Notes under the pieces: model-generated | What the model was told of the DNA's origin: nothing | What the model saw: the letters and a program-made list of their open reading frames with translations, nothing else | Databases searched by the model: none | Shown here: piece by piece, positions 1 through 8,873 of the stretch | How the letters are laid out: each line of letters starts with the position of its first letter | Position numbering within the stretch: the first letter of the stretch is position 1 | Translations under genes and position numbers: made by a program | DNA from: an uncultured Agathobacter sp. | GTDB taxonomy: Bacteria > Bacillota > Clostridia > Lachnospirales > Lachnospiraceae | Length of the DNA: 64,000 nucleotides | Assembly: GCA_934365945.1 (NCBI GenBank) | Contig: CAKRNE010000003.1 | Span: 124,001-188,000, forward strand | Direction: 5' to 3'

Positions 1-410
1 ACCACCTCGTCGGCTTTTTTTGCAAGCAGTATCTCAGCTCTGCCTGTCTGCTCCCTGTACTCTCTCTCAAACGCATCAAGAGGCACTATGCCGTTTCCAA
101 TCTCATCGGCAATGACTATTGTATCCGGATTTTCCTCTGCAAATTGCATGAATTTCAAAATGTATTCCTGCAGCGGAAGCTTATTCTCAAGCACCGCCCT
201 GATAAAATAATGGAATTTATCTATTATGAGTACCCGCTCATCATCGATGGGCAAATCCCATGGCCATTCCATGTTTGATGCCTTATCATTGCTGGCATTA
301 TCTTTTAGAAAAAAGCAGTCATATACATCATATTTTTCTGATTCTTCTATCATATTTTCAAGCACATAATCAAGCTTTCCCTGTGCCACTCCGCCTATCA
401 CAAGCTTCAT
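1..410 (-). CDS. CobU-like adenosylcobinamide kinase/guanylyltransferase paralogue, 3' end outside window
   Basis: The reading frame begins at ATG 410-408 behind GGAG and is still open at base 1, giving at least 136 residues. The N-terminus MKLVIGGVAQGK is a P-loop variant. Near residues 100-125 the segment ADEIGNGIVPLD followed by EREYREQTGR matches the CobU C-terminal signature (glycine-rich GxGIVP, then an R-F/Y-R-x-x-x-G-R helix). CobU proteins phosphorylate adenosylcobinamide and transfer GMP to it in the nucleotide-loop pathway. A more canonical cobU lies three genes upstream in the same operon, so this is a second, divergent copy. The usual His-containing guanylylation segment is not obvious in the visible part. 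It is last in the visible operon, 86 bases after cobS. Whether it is a true kinase/transferase, only one of the two, or a specialised paralogue cannot be settled here. Confidence 0.75.
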   Translation of the reverse strand, partial: MKLVIGGVAQGKLDYVLENMIEESEKYDVYDCFFLKDNASNDKASNMEWPWDLPIDDERVLIIDKFHYFIRAVLENKLPLQEYILKFMQFAEENPDTIVIADEIGNGIVPLDAFEREYREQTGRAEILLAKKADEV

Positions 411-496
411 ATTTTCTCCAATTCTAAAGTTTAAAGTACATAATAAACTTTTATCAAAATCTTATCCGTACCATTCCTATATTCAAAACAAATATA

Positions 497-1261
497 CTAA
501 ATAATAAAAGAAACAACACCCAGTGCCACTGCCATAGCGCACTCACATATACACACAAAATACCCTGCCGTATCGCCGGTGATGCCACCAAGCTCCTTTT
601 TGGTTTTCACATAATAATACCAAAAGCTAAGTGCTGCCGCAATGATCATAGCCACCGCATAAGGCAGTGACACAATGAGTAAAACTGCCATACACAGTGC
701 AAGCTGGATGTATAGTGCTGCCCTTACAATCGTCCTGTGTGCAGTGTCCGCAAACATAAATAACAGTCCATCGCTTTTTGCCGATTTAAATGACACAACC
801 GCTATCCCACTTAAGCATCTTGAGATGAAAAAGCCTGCACAAAAAACAATAAATGCTTTATCATCCATTATCTGAGAAAATGCTCCCATGAATAATAATC
901 CATAGGCTGCAAGCATTATAACGGCAAATGCCCCTATATGCGAATCCTTAAGTATTGCAAGCTTTTCCTCCCGCGGTTTGTATGAATGAAATGCATCCAT
1001 TGTATCCATAAAACCATCTATGTGAAAGCCTCCCGTAACCGCTATCGGAATCAGCGCACCTACGCATACATAGCAGATATCCGCCACTCCAAAATGAGAG
1101 TATAGATATCTCCACAGCATAAGAAGCAGTCCGATCACAGCTCCTATCCACGGAAAGAATACCAGCATGTACTTCATGTCATCATCCTTCCATTTGAATT
1201 GTGGCATAGGTATCTTTGAATACATGGAAAAAGATACTATGCACGACCTTATTAGCTTCAT
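497..1261 (-). CDS. cobS: Adenosylcobinamide-GDP ribazoletransferase (cobalamin synthase)
   Basis: CobS joins adenosylcobinamide-GDP to alpha-ribazole (phosphate) at the membrane, the last step of cobalamin nucleotide-loop assembly. The 254-residue protein is very hydrophobic, with about six membrane segments. It carries the family-typical N-terminus (YSKIPMPQFKW) and the acidic GGFHIDGFMDTMDAFHS block near residues 75-95, which holds the metal-binding Asp residues. I place the start at ATG 1261 rather than at a longer upstream frame, because GGAGGT lies about 11 bases before it and the family begins here. cobU ends at 1287, only 25 bases upstream, so the genes are co-transcribed. Confidence 0.93.
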   Translation of the reverse strand: MKLIRSCIVSFSMYSKIPMPQFKWKDDDMKYMLVFFPWIGAVIGLLLMLWRYLYSHFGVADICYVCVGALIPIAVTGGFHIDGFMDTMDAFHSYKPREEKLAILKDSHIGAFAVIMLAAYGLLFMGAFSQIMDDKAFIVFCAGFFISRCLSGIAVVSFKSAKSDGLLFMFADTAHRTIVRAALYIQLALCMAVLLIVSLPYAVAMIIAAALSFWYYYVKTKKELGGITGDTAGYFVCICECAMAVALGVVSFII

Positions 1262-1286
1262 AATACACTTAAACCTCCACAATGCT

Positions 1287-1913
1287 TCACTTAACCGCAA
1301 CAGGAATGCCTGCAACCACCTCAACGACACTCTCTGCCATCGCAGCAAGCCCTCTGTTTACAATTCCCATTGCCTTTATGTAATTCATCGTTGATTCATC
1401 ATAGCAGACTCCGTCTTCAAATACATTGTTTGTCACAATTACAAGCTCTGCAACATTTTCACTTAAGATACTTACATCTTTTAACACCTTTTTGCTCACA
1501 AGGCTGATTAGGGTATTCTCATAATCCCTCATATTATTAGGTCCATCCAATGCCTCTTTTTTAACCCCGGCTTCCTTAGTATCGGAAGCATCTACAGGTG
1601 GAAACATCTCATTTGCCACAAGGTTTGACATACACTCAAGCAGTGCCAACCGCCCTGTTTTTAAACAATTTTCTGATTGCAGCTTAGAAACCGCATCCTG
1701 GATATCTCGAGGCTGTTCTATAGTAATAAAGCCTTTTCCGGCACGAAGCCTTCTGTGCCTGTCTATCTTACGCTGCCCCTCTTCATCAAATACCTGCATG
1801 GTGGCAATGTAATATTTTTCTTTACATCCTTTTTCTTTTGACGTGTGACAAATATATTTTTCTGCATATGCTGATTTGCCGCTTCCGCTGCCGCCGGTTA
1901 TAAGTGTAATCAT
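1287..1913 (-). CDS. cobU: Bifunctional adenosylcobinamide kinase / adenosylcobinamide-phosphate guanylyltransferase
   Basis: A 208-residue protein opening with the P-loop GGSGSGKS (residues 7-14). It is followed by YYIATMQVFDEE and DRHRRLR, where His53 corresponds to the guanylylated histidine of CobU. The C-terminal part contains VTNNVFEDG and an NRGLAAMAE segment, equivalent to the conserved N-x-x-LA-x-x-AD region, ending in VAGIPV. The first GxGIVP glycines are weaker here than in the paralogue at 1-410. It uses cytoplasmic GTP/ATP to convert adenosylcobinamide to its GDP derivative. Its ATG (1913-1911) directly follows the TAG stop of cobT, so translational coupling is likely. Confidence 0.9.
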   Translation of the reverse strand: MITLITGGSGSGKSAYAEKYICHTSKEKGCKEKYYIATMQVFDEEGQRKIDRHRRLRAGKGFITIEQPRDIQDAVSKLQSENCLKTGRLALLECMSNLVANEMFPPVDASDTKEAGVKKEALDGPNNMRDYENTLISLVSKKVLKDVSILSENVAELVIVTNNVFEDGVCYDESTMNYIKAMGIVNRGLAAMAESVVEVVAGIPVAVK

Positions 1914-2984
1914 CTATACATACCTCTCATACTGTGATACCGAGATATCGTCAAAGGTTGTCCGCCCCTTGTATACACTAAGCGCCATATCCAAAAGCGA
2001 AAGCATCATCACTGCACCTGTTCCCTCTCCAAGCGCAAGGGAAGCTCTTATGACAGGCTTTACGGAAAGCACCTCACATAAAAGCGCCACTGCAGGCTCC
2101 TTGCCCTCATGGGATGGAATGATAAAATCAACAGCTCCCGAAAGAATCCTTTCTGCTGCCAGTGCTGAAACCATGCTTATCACACCGTCCAGCACAACAG
2201 GAATATGGTATATTGCACCACCTATACACACTCCGACAAGTCCTGCAATATCAAGGCCTCCGACTGTCATAAGTATCTCAAAGGCATCCTTATTATACAA
2301 ATCATACTTTTCTATTGCGCCCTCAATTACACGGATTTTTCTCTCAAGCCCACTGTCGCTTAGGCCAGCACCTCTTCCTGTCACTGTGGCCACATCGCAC
2401 CTTAGCATGGCGGCTGCCATTGCTGCGCTGGTGGTGGTATTTCCTATCCCCATCTCACCGGTTGCGATAATTCTGTAGCCGTTTGCCTTACACTCCCTAA
2501 CTATATCTATACCTGCAGCAATCGCTTCAAGTGTCTCTGCCTCTGTCATAGCAGGCTCCTTTGCAAAGTTTCTTGTGCCCATACGCACCTTTCTTTGAAG
2601 CAGCCCCTTAACACTCTCGTCACTGTTTATTCCTATATCCACCGGAATTGTATCAGCCCCTGCAGTCATTGCCATGCGTCCGACAGATGAGGCCTTCCTT
2701 GCCATGGATTTTGCAACTGCAAGTGTCACCTCCTGTCCGGACTGGCTGATGCCCTCAGCAACCACACCATTGTCCGCACACATCATTATGACCGCCTTTT
2801 TTGAGATATCTATATTTTCATCACCCAAAACAGCGCCGATCCTAGCTGTTAAAAGCTCAAAATCACCCATGCCGTCGAGCGGCTTTGCCACCGAATCCCA
2901 GTTTGAACGGATTTTTTTGTACATTTTTGCATCAGGTGGAGTTATCTTTATTTTTTTTAATTCTTCAACTGTAAAATCAATCAT
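1914..2984 (-). CDS. cobT: Nicotinate-nucleotide--dimethylbenzimidazole phosphoribosyltransferase
   Basis: CobT activates the lower-ligand base (dimethylbenzimidazole or a related base) to alpha-ribazole phosphate. Typical features are [18 protein letters not shown] near residue 80, [14 protein letters not shown] near 175 and the C-terminal LGEGTGAV, containing the general-base glutamate of the family. I choose ATG 2984 (356 residues, the usual length) over an upstream ATG because GAGAGG stands just before it. This start overlaps the end of cobQ by 8 bases (ATGATTGA), a coupling arrangement. The next gene, cobU, begins right after the stop. Confidence 0.94.
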   Translation of the reverse strand: MIDFTVEELKKIKITPPDAKMYKKIRSNWDSVAKPLDGMGDFELLTARIGAVLGDENIDISKKAVIMMCADNGVVAEGISQSGQEVTLAVAKSMARKASSVGRMAMTAGADTIPVDIGINSDESVKGLLQRKVRMGTRNFAKEPAMTEAETLEAIAAGIDIVRECKANGYRIIATGEMGIGNTTTSAAMAAAMLRCDVATVTGRGAGLSDSGLERKIRVIEGAIEKYDLYNKDAFEILMTVGGLDIAGLVGVCIGGAIYHIPVVLDGVISMVSALAAERILSGAVDFIIPSHEGKEPAVALLCEVLSVKPVIRASLALGEGTGAVMMLSLLDMALSVYKGRTTFDDISVSQYERYV

Positions 2985-4482
2985 ATTTTGCCTCTCGAAG
3001 CATGCCGTACACTGCATCCATATCCAGATACTCCCTCAGTGTATCCGCAAGACTGTCATACTGTTTTTCCTTGAAGCTCTCATAGCTTACAATAGCACTG
3101 TCATTCACATCAATGCCCTTTTTATCGGCAATATAATCCACTATCACTTTTGCGGCCTCTGCAGTGTCAAAAATGCCGTGGATGTACGAGCCATACACAT
3201 TTCTGCCATCAGATATGACATTATTTAACTCATTTTTCCTGTCAGCACAAGATACCTGCTCATCCATATCTGTGCAATACATGCTCTTTCCCATATGTAT
3301 CTCATAGCCCAGGAAGTGACAGCCTGAAAGCCTGCTCAATACACCGTCAACATGTGCTATTTCACCGCTTGTCTGCAGCCGTGTCTTGCTGTCTTTTAAA
3401 ACAGTATCAATAGGTAAAAGCTCCATGCCACGCATAAAGCCTCCATCCTCGACACAGTCAGGGTCGGCTATTGAAGCCCCCAGCATCTGATAGCCTCCGC
3501 ATATTCCAAAAACCGGTATCTCACAGGAGAGCTTTTTGACAGCGGCCTCAAGTCCGTTTTGTCTCATCCACAAAAGATCACCCATCGTATTCTTGCTTCC
3601 CGGCAGAAACACAATATCCGGATGACGCAGCTCATTTACTGTTGTCACATACCGCACTGTCACCTCTGGCATCTGTTCAAAGACGTTGAAATCCGTGAAA
3701 TTTGATATTCTCGGGTATCTGATAACCGCTATGTCAATAAGCCCGTCTGTCTTTTTGTCAAAACGCTCTGTCAGGCTGTCCTCATCCTCAAGCTGTACAT
3801 CCATATACGGCACCACTCCGGTGACAGGCACCCTGCCTCTCTCCTCAAGCATCTGTATACCGGGGTCAAGGATTGTCTTGTCGCCACGGAATTTATTTAT
3901 AATAAGCCCGCAGACACGCTCCTTTTCCTCAGGAGTTAAAAGCATAAGTGTGCCAAGCAGCTGCGCAAAAACGCCACCTCTGTCGATATCCCCCACGAGA
4001 AGCACCGGTGCATCCACCATATGCGCAAGCCCCATGTTTACGATATCATTTTCCTTCAGATTTATCTCCGCCGGGCTTCCGGCGCCCTCAATCACTATGA
4101 TATCTGCATATTCCTCAAGCTTTTTAAACGCCTTTTTTATATCCGGTATGAGAGTTTTCTTGTATGCAAAATACTCTCTCGCCGGCATGTTCTTAAGCAC
4201 CCTTCCGTTTACAATCACCTGTGAGCCGGTGTTATTTGTAGGCTTTAAAAGAATAGGATTCATGCACACCATAGGCTTGATGCCTGCTGCCTCAGCCTGC
4301 ATCACCTGGGCCCGTCCCATCTCAAGTCCTTCGTCTGTTATATAAGAGTTGAGCGCCATGTTCTGTGATTTAAACGGTGCCACCCTGTATCCGTCCTGTC
4401 TGAAAATGCGGCACAAGCCCGCGACAAGAAAGCTCTTGCCTGAATTGGACATCGTACCCTGTACCATAATTACCTTTGCCAT
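2977..4482 (-). CDS. cobQ: Cobyric acid synthase (glutamine-hydrolysing amidotransferase)
   Basis: A 501-residue two-domain enzyme that amidates four side chains of adenosylcobyrinic acid a,c-diamide. The N-terminal dethiobiotin-synthetase-like ATPase domain carries GTMSNSGKS (residues 9-17) and the family block [12 protein letters not shown] (36-47). The C-terminal glutamine amidotransferase domain has the nucleophile Cys328 in [11 protein letters not shown] and the late GSYIHGIFD motif with the catalytic histidine. CobQ substrates are corrinoids, so in a cell without corrin-ring synthesis it would act on salvaged precursors; no ring-building genes are visible here. It is followed by cobT with an 8-base overlap and lies about 50 bases after the ABC ATPase gene. 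Confidence 0.95.
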   Translation of the reverse strand: MAKVIMVQGTMSNSGKSFLVAGLCRIFRQDGYRVAPFKSQNMALNSYITDEGLEMGRAQVMQAEAAGIKPMVCMNPILLKPTNNTGSQVIVNGRVLKNMPAREYFAYKKTLIPDIKKAFKKLEEYADIIVIEGAGSPAEINLKENDIVNMGLAHMVDAPVLLVGDIDRGGVFAQLLGTLMLLTPEEKERVCGLIINKFRGDKTILDPGIQMLEERGRVPVTGVVPYMDVQLEDEDSLTERFDKKTDGLIDIAVIRYPRISNFTDFNVFEQMPEVTVRYVTTVNELRHPDIVFLPGSKNTMGDLLWMRQNGLEAAVKKLSCEIPVFGICGGYQMLGASIADPDCVEDGGFMRGMELLPIDTVLKDSKTRLQTSGEIAHVDGVLSRLSGCHFLGYEIHMGKSMYCTDMDEQVSCADRKNELNNVISDGRNVYGSYIHGIFDTAEAAKVIVDYIADKKGIDVNDSAIVSYESFKEKQYDSLADTLREYLDMDAVYGMLREAKYD

Positions 4483-4532
4483 ATCTATACCTGCCGTCTG
4501 AATTTATGTGAACTTCCTTAAAGCTGTGCCAA

Positions 4533-5645
4533 TTATTCGTCATGAAATGGAATTTTAATAATTTTCCCTGTAGAGGATGCATACTCATACAGCCTGCTGT
4601 TAAACTGCTCATATGTGCCAAACTCTGTTCTGTCACATATGACGCCCTCGCATGCATCAATAAGCTCCTTTGCCTTTTCAATAAGGGCATCGTCTACAGG
4701 CTCAAAGCTTCTTGCGCTGACAATCTCAGCAGAAAGAGCCTTTGCCGCAGGATAATCCAGATCATTTTCATAGATGATTCCTGTCGCAAACGGGATACCC
4801 TTTCGCTGCAAGCTTCTGAAGCTTTTTCTGCCCAGGCCGCCTCCTGCTATGACAAATACCCTTGCCCTTCCATCCGGTTTTTCAAGCTCCAAATCCTCTC
4901 CTGTTTCATCAAAGCTTCCGGCTTTAATTCCAAAAAGCCCTGAAACATATAAGTCAGTAAATACCTCCTCAGGAGTGCCGTATCTGTCCACATATCTGCC
5001 ATCTATACACATGATATGGTCTGACACGCGCTTTGCCATATCAAGCTCATGAAGAGACATAATAACTGTAAGGTTCTTCTGTCTTTTAAGCCTTTGAAGT
5101 ATTGATAAAAACTCAAGCTTGTACTTTATATCAAGATATGAGGTAGGCTCGTCTAACACTATGATCTCCGGCTGCTGGCAAATGGCTCTCGACAGCATGA
5201 CGCGCTGCCTTTGTCCATCGCTTATTTTTGTAAAATCCTTATCTCTTATCTGTGATACGTTGACCAGCTCCATCGCCTCATCCACAGCCCTTTTATCCTC
5301 ATCAGAAAGTACTCCAAACCGCCCTGTATATGGATATCTGCCCGTCGCAACCACATCATAGCAGGTCATAAGCTCTGTCTTTAGCTTATCGGTCAGCACA
5401 ACAGCCATTTTCTTAGCAAATTCATTGCCGTTCATCGTCATTGCATCACTTTTATCGAGATATACTGTACCGCTCACAAGCGAAAGCTGTCTTGCAATGC
5501 TCTTTAAAATAGTCGATTTTCCGGCACCGTTTGGTCCGATTAATGTGAGAATCTCTCCCCTTTTCAGGGAAAAATCAATATTTTCAATGAGCGGCCTGTT
5601 ATCATATCCAACGGCCAGCTTTTGTGCAGTAAAATAATATTCCAT
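4533..5645 (-). CDS. Corrinoid/iron-complex ABC transporter ATPase with an extra C-terminal domain (BtuD-like)
   Basis: Residues 1-255 form a standard import ATPase: Walker A GPNGAGKS (37-44), signature ISDGQ (141-145, in place of LSGGQ), Walker B IIVLDEP (161-167), and a switch histidine in SLHELD. Residues from about 260 to 370 form an additional alpha/beta domain beginning ARVFVIAGGGLG, with a glycine-rich turn and later CEGVICDRTEFG, not part of the usual BtuD/FepC length of about 255. I do not recognise its function. ATG 5645 overlaps the permease stop by one base (TGATG). With the permease and the binding protein upstream it makes a complete importer; the B12 riboswitch context argues for a corrinoid substrate. 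Confidence 0.88.
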   Translation of the reverse strand: MEYYFTAQKLAVGYDNRPLIENIDFSLKRGEILTLIGPNGAGKSTILKSIARQLSLVSGTVYLDKSDAMTMNGNEFAKKMAVVLTDKLKTELMTCYDVVATGRYPYTGRFGVLSDEDKRAVDEAMELVNVSQIRDKDFTKISDGQRQRVMLSRAICQQPEIIVLDEPTSYLDIKYKLEFLSILQRLKRQKNLTVIMSLHELDMAKRVSDHIMCIDGRYVDRYGTPEEVFTDLYVSGLFGIKAGSFDETGEDLELEKPDGRARVFVIAGGGLGRKSFRSLQRKGIPFATGIIYENDLDYPAAKALSAEIVSARSFEPVDDALIEKAKELIDACEGVICDRTEFGTYEQFNSRLYEYASSTGKIIKIPFHDE

Positions 5646-6661
5646 CAGACATTTTTCTCCTTGCCACGTCTTATCATGATAAAAAGCACTACCGGTGCAC
5701 CAAATACTGCCGTAACCGTGCTGATACTAAGCTCTGTAGGCGCAAACATCATCCTCGCAAGCAAATCGCAAAACAGGCAGAACACCGCTCCCCCAAGGAA
5801 GCAGGCCGGTATCATATATATAGGCTTTGTGCTCTTTAGCATGCTTTTTACTATGTGTGGCGCGGCTATTCCGACAAACGATATGGGGCCCGCAAACGCC
5901 ACTATACATGCGGAAAGCAGGCTTGAAAGCAGCACCAGAAGCACCCGGATATGCTTTATGTTTACACCCAAATTTACGGCATATGACTCTCCGAGCTGAT
6001 ATGCCATAAGGGGCTTTGACATTAGAAAAACAAAAATAAATGTGATTCCCACCACTATACTCATCACCCCGACGCTGTCCCAGGTCATGCCCGAAAAGCT
6101 TCCCCTTGACCAGTTATGCAGGTTTACTATGTCGGAATCATCTGCAAATGTCACCACAAACTCAGTCACTGCAGAGCATATGTAGCCTATCATGACACCG
6201 CTCACCACAAGCATTGACATGCTGCTTACCTTTCTTGAAATGATAAGCACAAAGCCCATCGAAAGCATTGCTCCAAAAAACGCAGCGGCAATCATGGCAA
6301 GCGAACTCACGCGTATGGCGTTTCCAAGCAAAAATACCATAACAAGTGCCACAACCATCTTGGCTCCCGAAGATATGCCAAGCACAAAAGGGCCTGCGAT
6401 TGGATTATGAAAAAAGGTCTGCAAAAGGTAGCCTGCAAGCGCTAACGCCCCGCCCAATATCATCGCAGCGATAGCTCTTGGCATACGGATATCCCACACA
6501 ATACGCCCCACCCTGTCTGAGTGGTCATAAAGTGTCTCAAATGCAGCCTTAAATGATATGTGTACAGTTCCTATACACACATTCATGATAAGCAATATGA
6601 TAATTAAGATTATAAGAATAATAAATGTTGTAAAACACCTTATTTTTCTGGTTTTTTCCAT
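5645..6661 (-). CDS. FecCD/BtuC-family ABC transporter permease
   Basis: A 338-residue integral membrane protein with roughly nine to ten hydrophobic segments. It shows the family blocks WDIRMPRAIAAMILGGALALAG (about 55-76, read as a cytoplasmic edge and helix) and FVGIAAPHIVK (about 265), the loop that contacts the ATPase. FecCD permeases carry iron-siderophores, haem or cobalamin. The substrate here is inferred as a corrinoid from the operon and riboswitch. It sits between the binding-protein gene (48 bases upstream) and the ATPase gene (1-base overlap). Confidence 0.92.
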   Translation of the reverse strand: MEKTRKIRCFTTFIILIILIIILLIMNVCIGTVHISFKAAFETLYDHSDRVGRIVWDIRMPRAIAAMILGGALALAGYLLQTFFHNPIAGPFVLGISSGAKMVVALVMVFLLGNAIRVSSLAMIAAAFFGAMLSMGFVLIISRKVSSMSMLVVSGVMIGYICSAVTEFVVTFADDSDIVNLHNWSRGSFSGMTWDSVGVMSIVVGITFIFVFLMSKPLMAYQLGESYAVNLGVNIKHIRVLLVLLSSLLSACIVAFAGPISFVGIAAPHIVKSMLKSTKPIYMIPACFLGGAVFCLFCDLLARMMFAPTELSISTVTAVFGAPVVLFIMIRRGKEKNV

Positions 6662-6709
6662 GTTGTAGCTCCGCTTTTATCTTTTTATACTATTGATTTT
6701 CCTGCACAC

Positions 6710-7897
6710 CTATTTGAGCTTAAACAGATATTTCATATTGCTGTCGGGTGCATCTGTAATCATCGAATGCATATCATCAATCATATATCCGATGGACATA
6801 GACTGCTGATACATATCGTTCGTGGTACAAAATACATTGCCGTCTTTGACAGCCCTAAAATCAGCAAGCACCGGACACTTATCCAAAAGCTCAGCTATAC
6901 TCTTCACTCCGCCGTCTATTGCACTGTTATATATCAGATAGTCAGCATCTATTGCTCCATTGTAGAAATCCTCAAGCTGCATATTCATGGTTGACCTGCC
7001 TGTATCGTCGTCATTTGATGCATCAAAAATATATTTTCCACCGGCGAGCGAAATCATCTTTGGCACATAGTCTGTGCTCTTGCGCACCTGGATTTGTCCA
7101 TTGGATGTGATATAGAAAAATGCAACTGTCGGTATGCTATCATCATTTGCAGCAGTATCACCATCTGCCTTTGCGATGCGATTAACGATATCCACCTGCT
7201 CATTAAAAAGCTCATCGGCCTTTTCATCCCGGTCTGTGAGCGCTCCGAAAAACTTCACCCACTCCACTCTGCCAAGCGGCTCCTCCTCATAGCTTGAGTA
7301 CTCAATTATTGAAGGGATATCAAAGCTTTTAAGCTTTTCCGTCACCTGTGGTGAATGGGTAATCATCGTATTTTCTATGGCAAGTGAACAGTTTTCCGAC
7401 ACCAGAAGCTCGTAATCAGGCTTTGAATATTTGCCGGCATAAAGCATTTTGCCACCTTCAAGAGCCTCACTTGCGCTGTCAATGTACCAGCCATCACTGT
7501 CAAGCCCCGAAAATTTAATAGTGTCAACTGCATCAAGCTTATCAAACATATCCATCACCCCTGATGCGACCAGATACAAATCACTTACAGGCTCCTTTAA
7601 TACAATGATATCCTTGTCAATATCCTTTGGAGTCTTTTTGCCCTTTGGCACGGTAAGTATTTTGGTACCGTCCTTTGTCGTAAGTATCTTGTATCCACCC
7701 TCATAATAGTCAACAGAAAAATTCTTTGCATATAAAAGCTTCATACTGCTCTTATATATAAGACCGTTTTGTGCCTCTGTCTCAGCCTTCGATTCGGTAT
7801 TCCCTGAATCGGAAGAAGGACTGTCACAGCCTGACAGCCAGAACAGTCCTATAATTGATATCATTATATATATAATTATCTTTTTTCTTCCATGCAT
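6710..7897 (-). CDS. Substrate-binding lipoprotein of the corrinoid-type ABC transporter (BtuF/FecB-like)
   Basis: A 395-residue protein with a hydrophobic signal sequence and lipobox WLSGC (lipidated Cys24), followed by a Ser/Glu-rich linker. The body resembles helical-backbone periplasmic binding proteins: an N-terminal lobe around residues 90-200 (DLYLVASGVMDMFDKLDAVD, KPDYELLVSENCSLAIENTM), a connecting helix, and a C-terminal lobe (VAFFYITSNGQIQVR, MISLAGGKYIFD). Such proteins deliver ligand to FecCD permeases. It lies directly downstream of the NEAT-like lipoprotein gene (7 bases apart) and upstream of the permease gene. Ligand identity is inferred only from context. Confidence 0.85.
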   Translation of the reverse strand: MHGRKKIIIYIMISIIGLFWLSGCDSPSSDSGNTESKAETEAQNGLIYKSSMKLLYAKNFSVDYYEGGYKILTTKDGTKILTVPKGKKTPKDIDKDIIVLKEPVSDLYLVASGVMDMFDKLDAVDTIKFSGLDSDGWYIDSASEALEGGKMLYAGKYSKPDYELLVSENCSLAIENTMITHSPQVTEKLKSFDIPSIIEYSSYEEEPLGRVEWVKFFGALTDRDEKADELFNEQVDIVNRIAKADGDTAANDDSIPTVAFFYITSNGQIQVRKSTDYVPKMISLAGGKYIFDASNDDDTGRSTMNMQLEDFYNGAIDADYLIYNSAIDGGVKSIAELLDKCPVLADFRAVKDGNVFCTTNDMYQQSMSIGYMIDDMHSMITDAPDSNMKYLFKLK

Positions 7898-7904
7898 AGC
7901 TTAA

Positions 7905-8816
7905 TTACTCTCCATCCTCACCAAGCACCTCTGTAGCAGAATCTGAGTGGAAGGTAAGTGTGTACTCAACCTCATGAGGCTTGCTCATGGCAACTGTATC
8001 TCCGATAACCTGCATTGGTGTATCAAGCTTTACCGGAATTTCAAATACAGAATTGCCATCTGTATTTACAGGCATATATTTTTGTCCGTCAACTATCATA
8101 TAGTCATAGTTTGGACTGCTCCACTGCACTGTTGCAGTGGCAGCTCCACCGCTTATAGTCACCTCAGCAGGTGATGCAATGCTTGCCTTACCGCTTCCGC
8201 CCTCAAAATCGAGATTGATATTGTATGTTCCGTCTGGAAGCTGCTCTCCTGCACTCTCAGATACGCTTGCATCTGCATCCGCAGGTGTGGCATTTGAAAC
8301 CTTTACCTTGTGGTCATACCATTTGCCCTTTGTACCGATAAGTGCAAGATCAAATTCCTCATCCAAAACAGGAACCGGTATATCAAACGCATTGACCTCC
8401 TCAGTTGTGCCATCGCCGTAATCGACAGTCTCAACAGTTGGCGCTAAAAGCTCTGCATTGTCCTTTGAGGCATCCTTTGCTGTTCCCAAAAAGAGATTTA
8501 CAATGTGTGTGGATGTGAGTGTAACATGCATTGTTGCCTTACCATCCTTCACGGTGAGTGTGCCTTTGTTGTCATATGCATCATTCACATGGAACATTGA
8601 GCTGTCTGTAGTAAACTCTGCTGTATATGTACCATCCGAAAGAGCTATCTTCTCTGTTTTTTCAGCCTTCTGTGTACTCTCTGTCGCATCCTGCACTGCT
8701 TTTTTGCTTTCTGTGTCAGGCTTTGTATTCTTATTGCCGCAGGCTGCTAAGCTCATGGCACAAACCAGTGTCATTGCAACAATACAAGTGAACTTGTTTC
8801 TAAATAAATTTCTCAT
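7905..8816 (-). CDS. Lipoprotein with two NEAT-like (iron-transport-associated) beta domains
   Basis: A 303-residue exported lipoprotein (lipobox LAAC, Cys26) with an acidic/Lys linker and two related domains. Domain 1 (about 59-172) starts SDGTYTAEF and continues with GTLTVKDGKATMHVTL. Domain 2 (about 193-290) starts PDGTYNINLDF and has AEVTISGGAATATVQW, then SSPNYDYMIVDGQKY. The DGTY opening, the paired strands and the SS-hydrophobic-Y/V-DG(Q)KY block resemble NEAT domains, which bind haem and related tetrapyrroles at Gram-positive surfaces. I have not matched the haem-ligating tyrosines with certainty. Placed second in a B12-riboswitch operon between an exported CbiK and the transporter, it could capture a corrinoid or another metallated tetrapyrrole (inference). 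Confidence 0.65.
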   Translation of the reverse strand: MRNLFRNKFTCIVAMTLVCAMSLAACGNKNTKPDTESKKAVQDATESTQKAEKTEKIALSDGTYTAEFTTDSSMFHVNDAYDNKGTLTVKDGKATMHVTLTSTHIVNLFLGTAKDASKDNAELLAPTVETVDYGDGTTEEVNAFDIPVPVLDEEFDLALIGTKGKWYDHKVKVSNATPADADASVSESAGEQLPDGTYNINLDFEGGSGKASIASPAEVTISGGAATATVQWSSPNYDYMIVDGQKYMPVNTDGNSVFEIPVKLDTPMQVIGDTVAMSKPHEVEYTLTFHSDSATEVLGEDGE

Positions 8817-8873
8817 ATCTGATATACTGCTCCTGTTATTTTATAGCTTCCCCACTATACATTCAATTAACTG

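Noticed and set aside
1876..2478. 200-codon plus-strand frame opposite cobT
   Set aside because: Antisense shadow of cobU/cobT with biased composition and no ribosome binding site.
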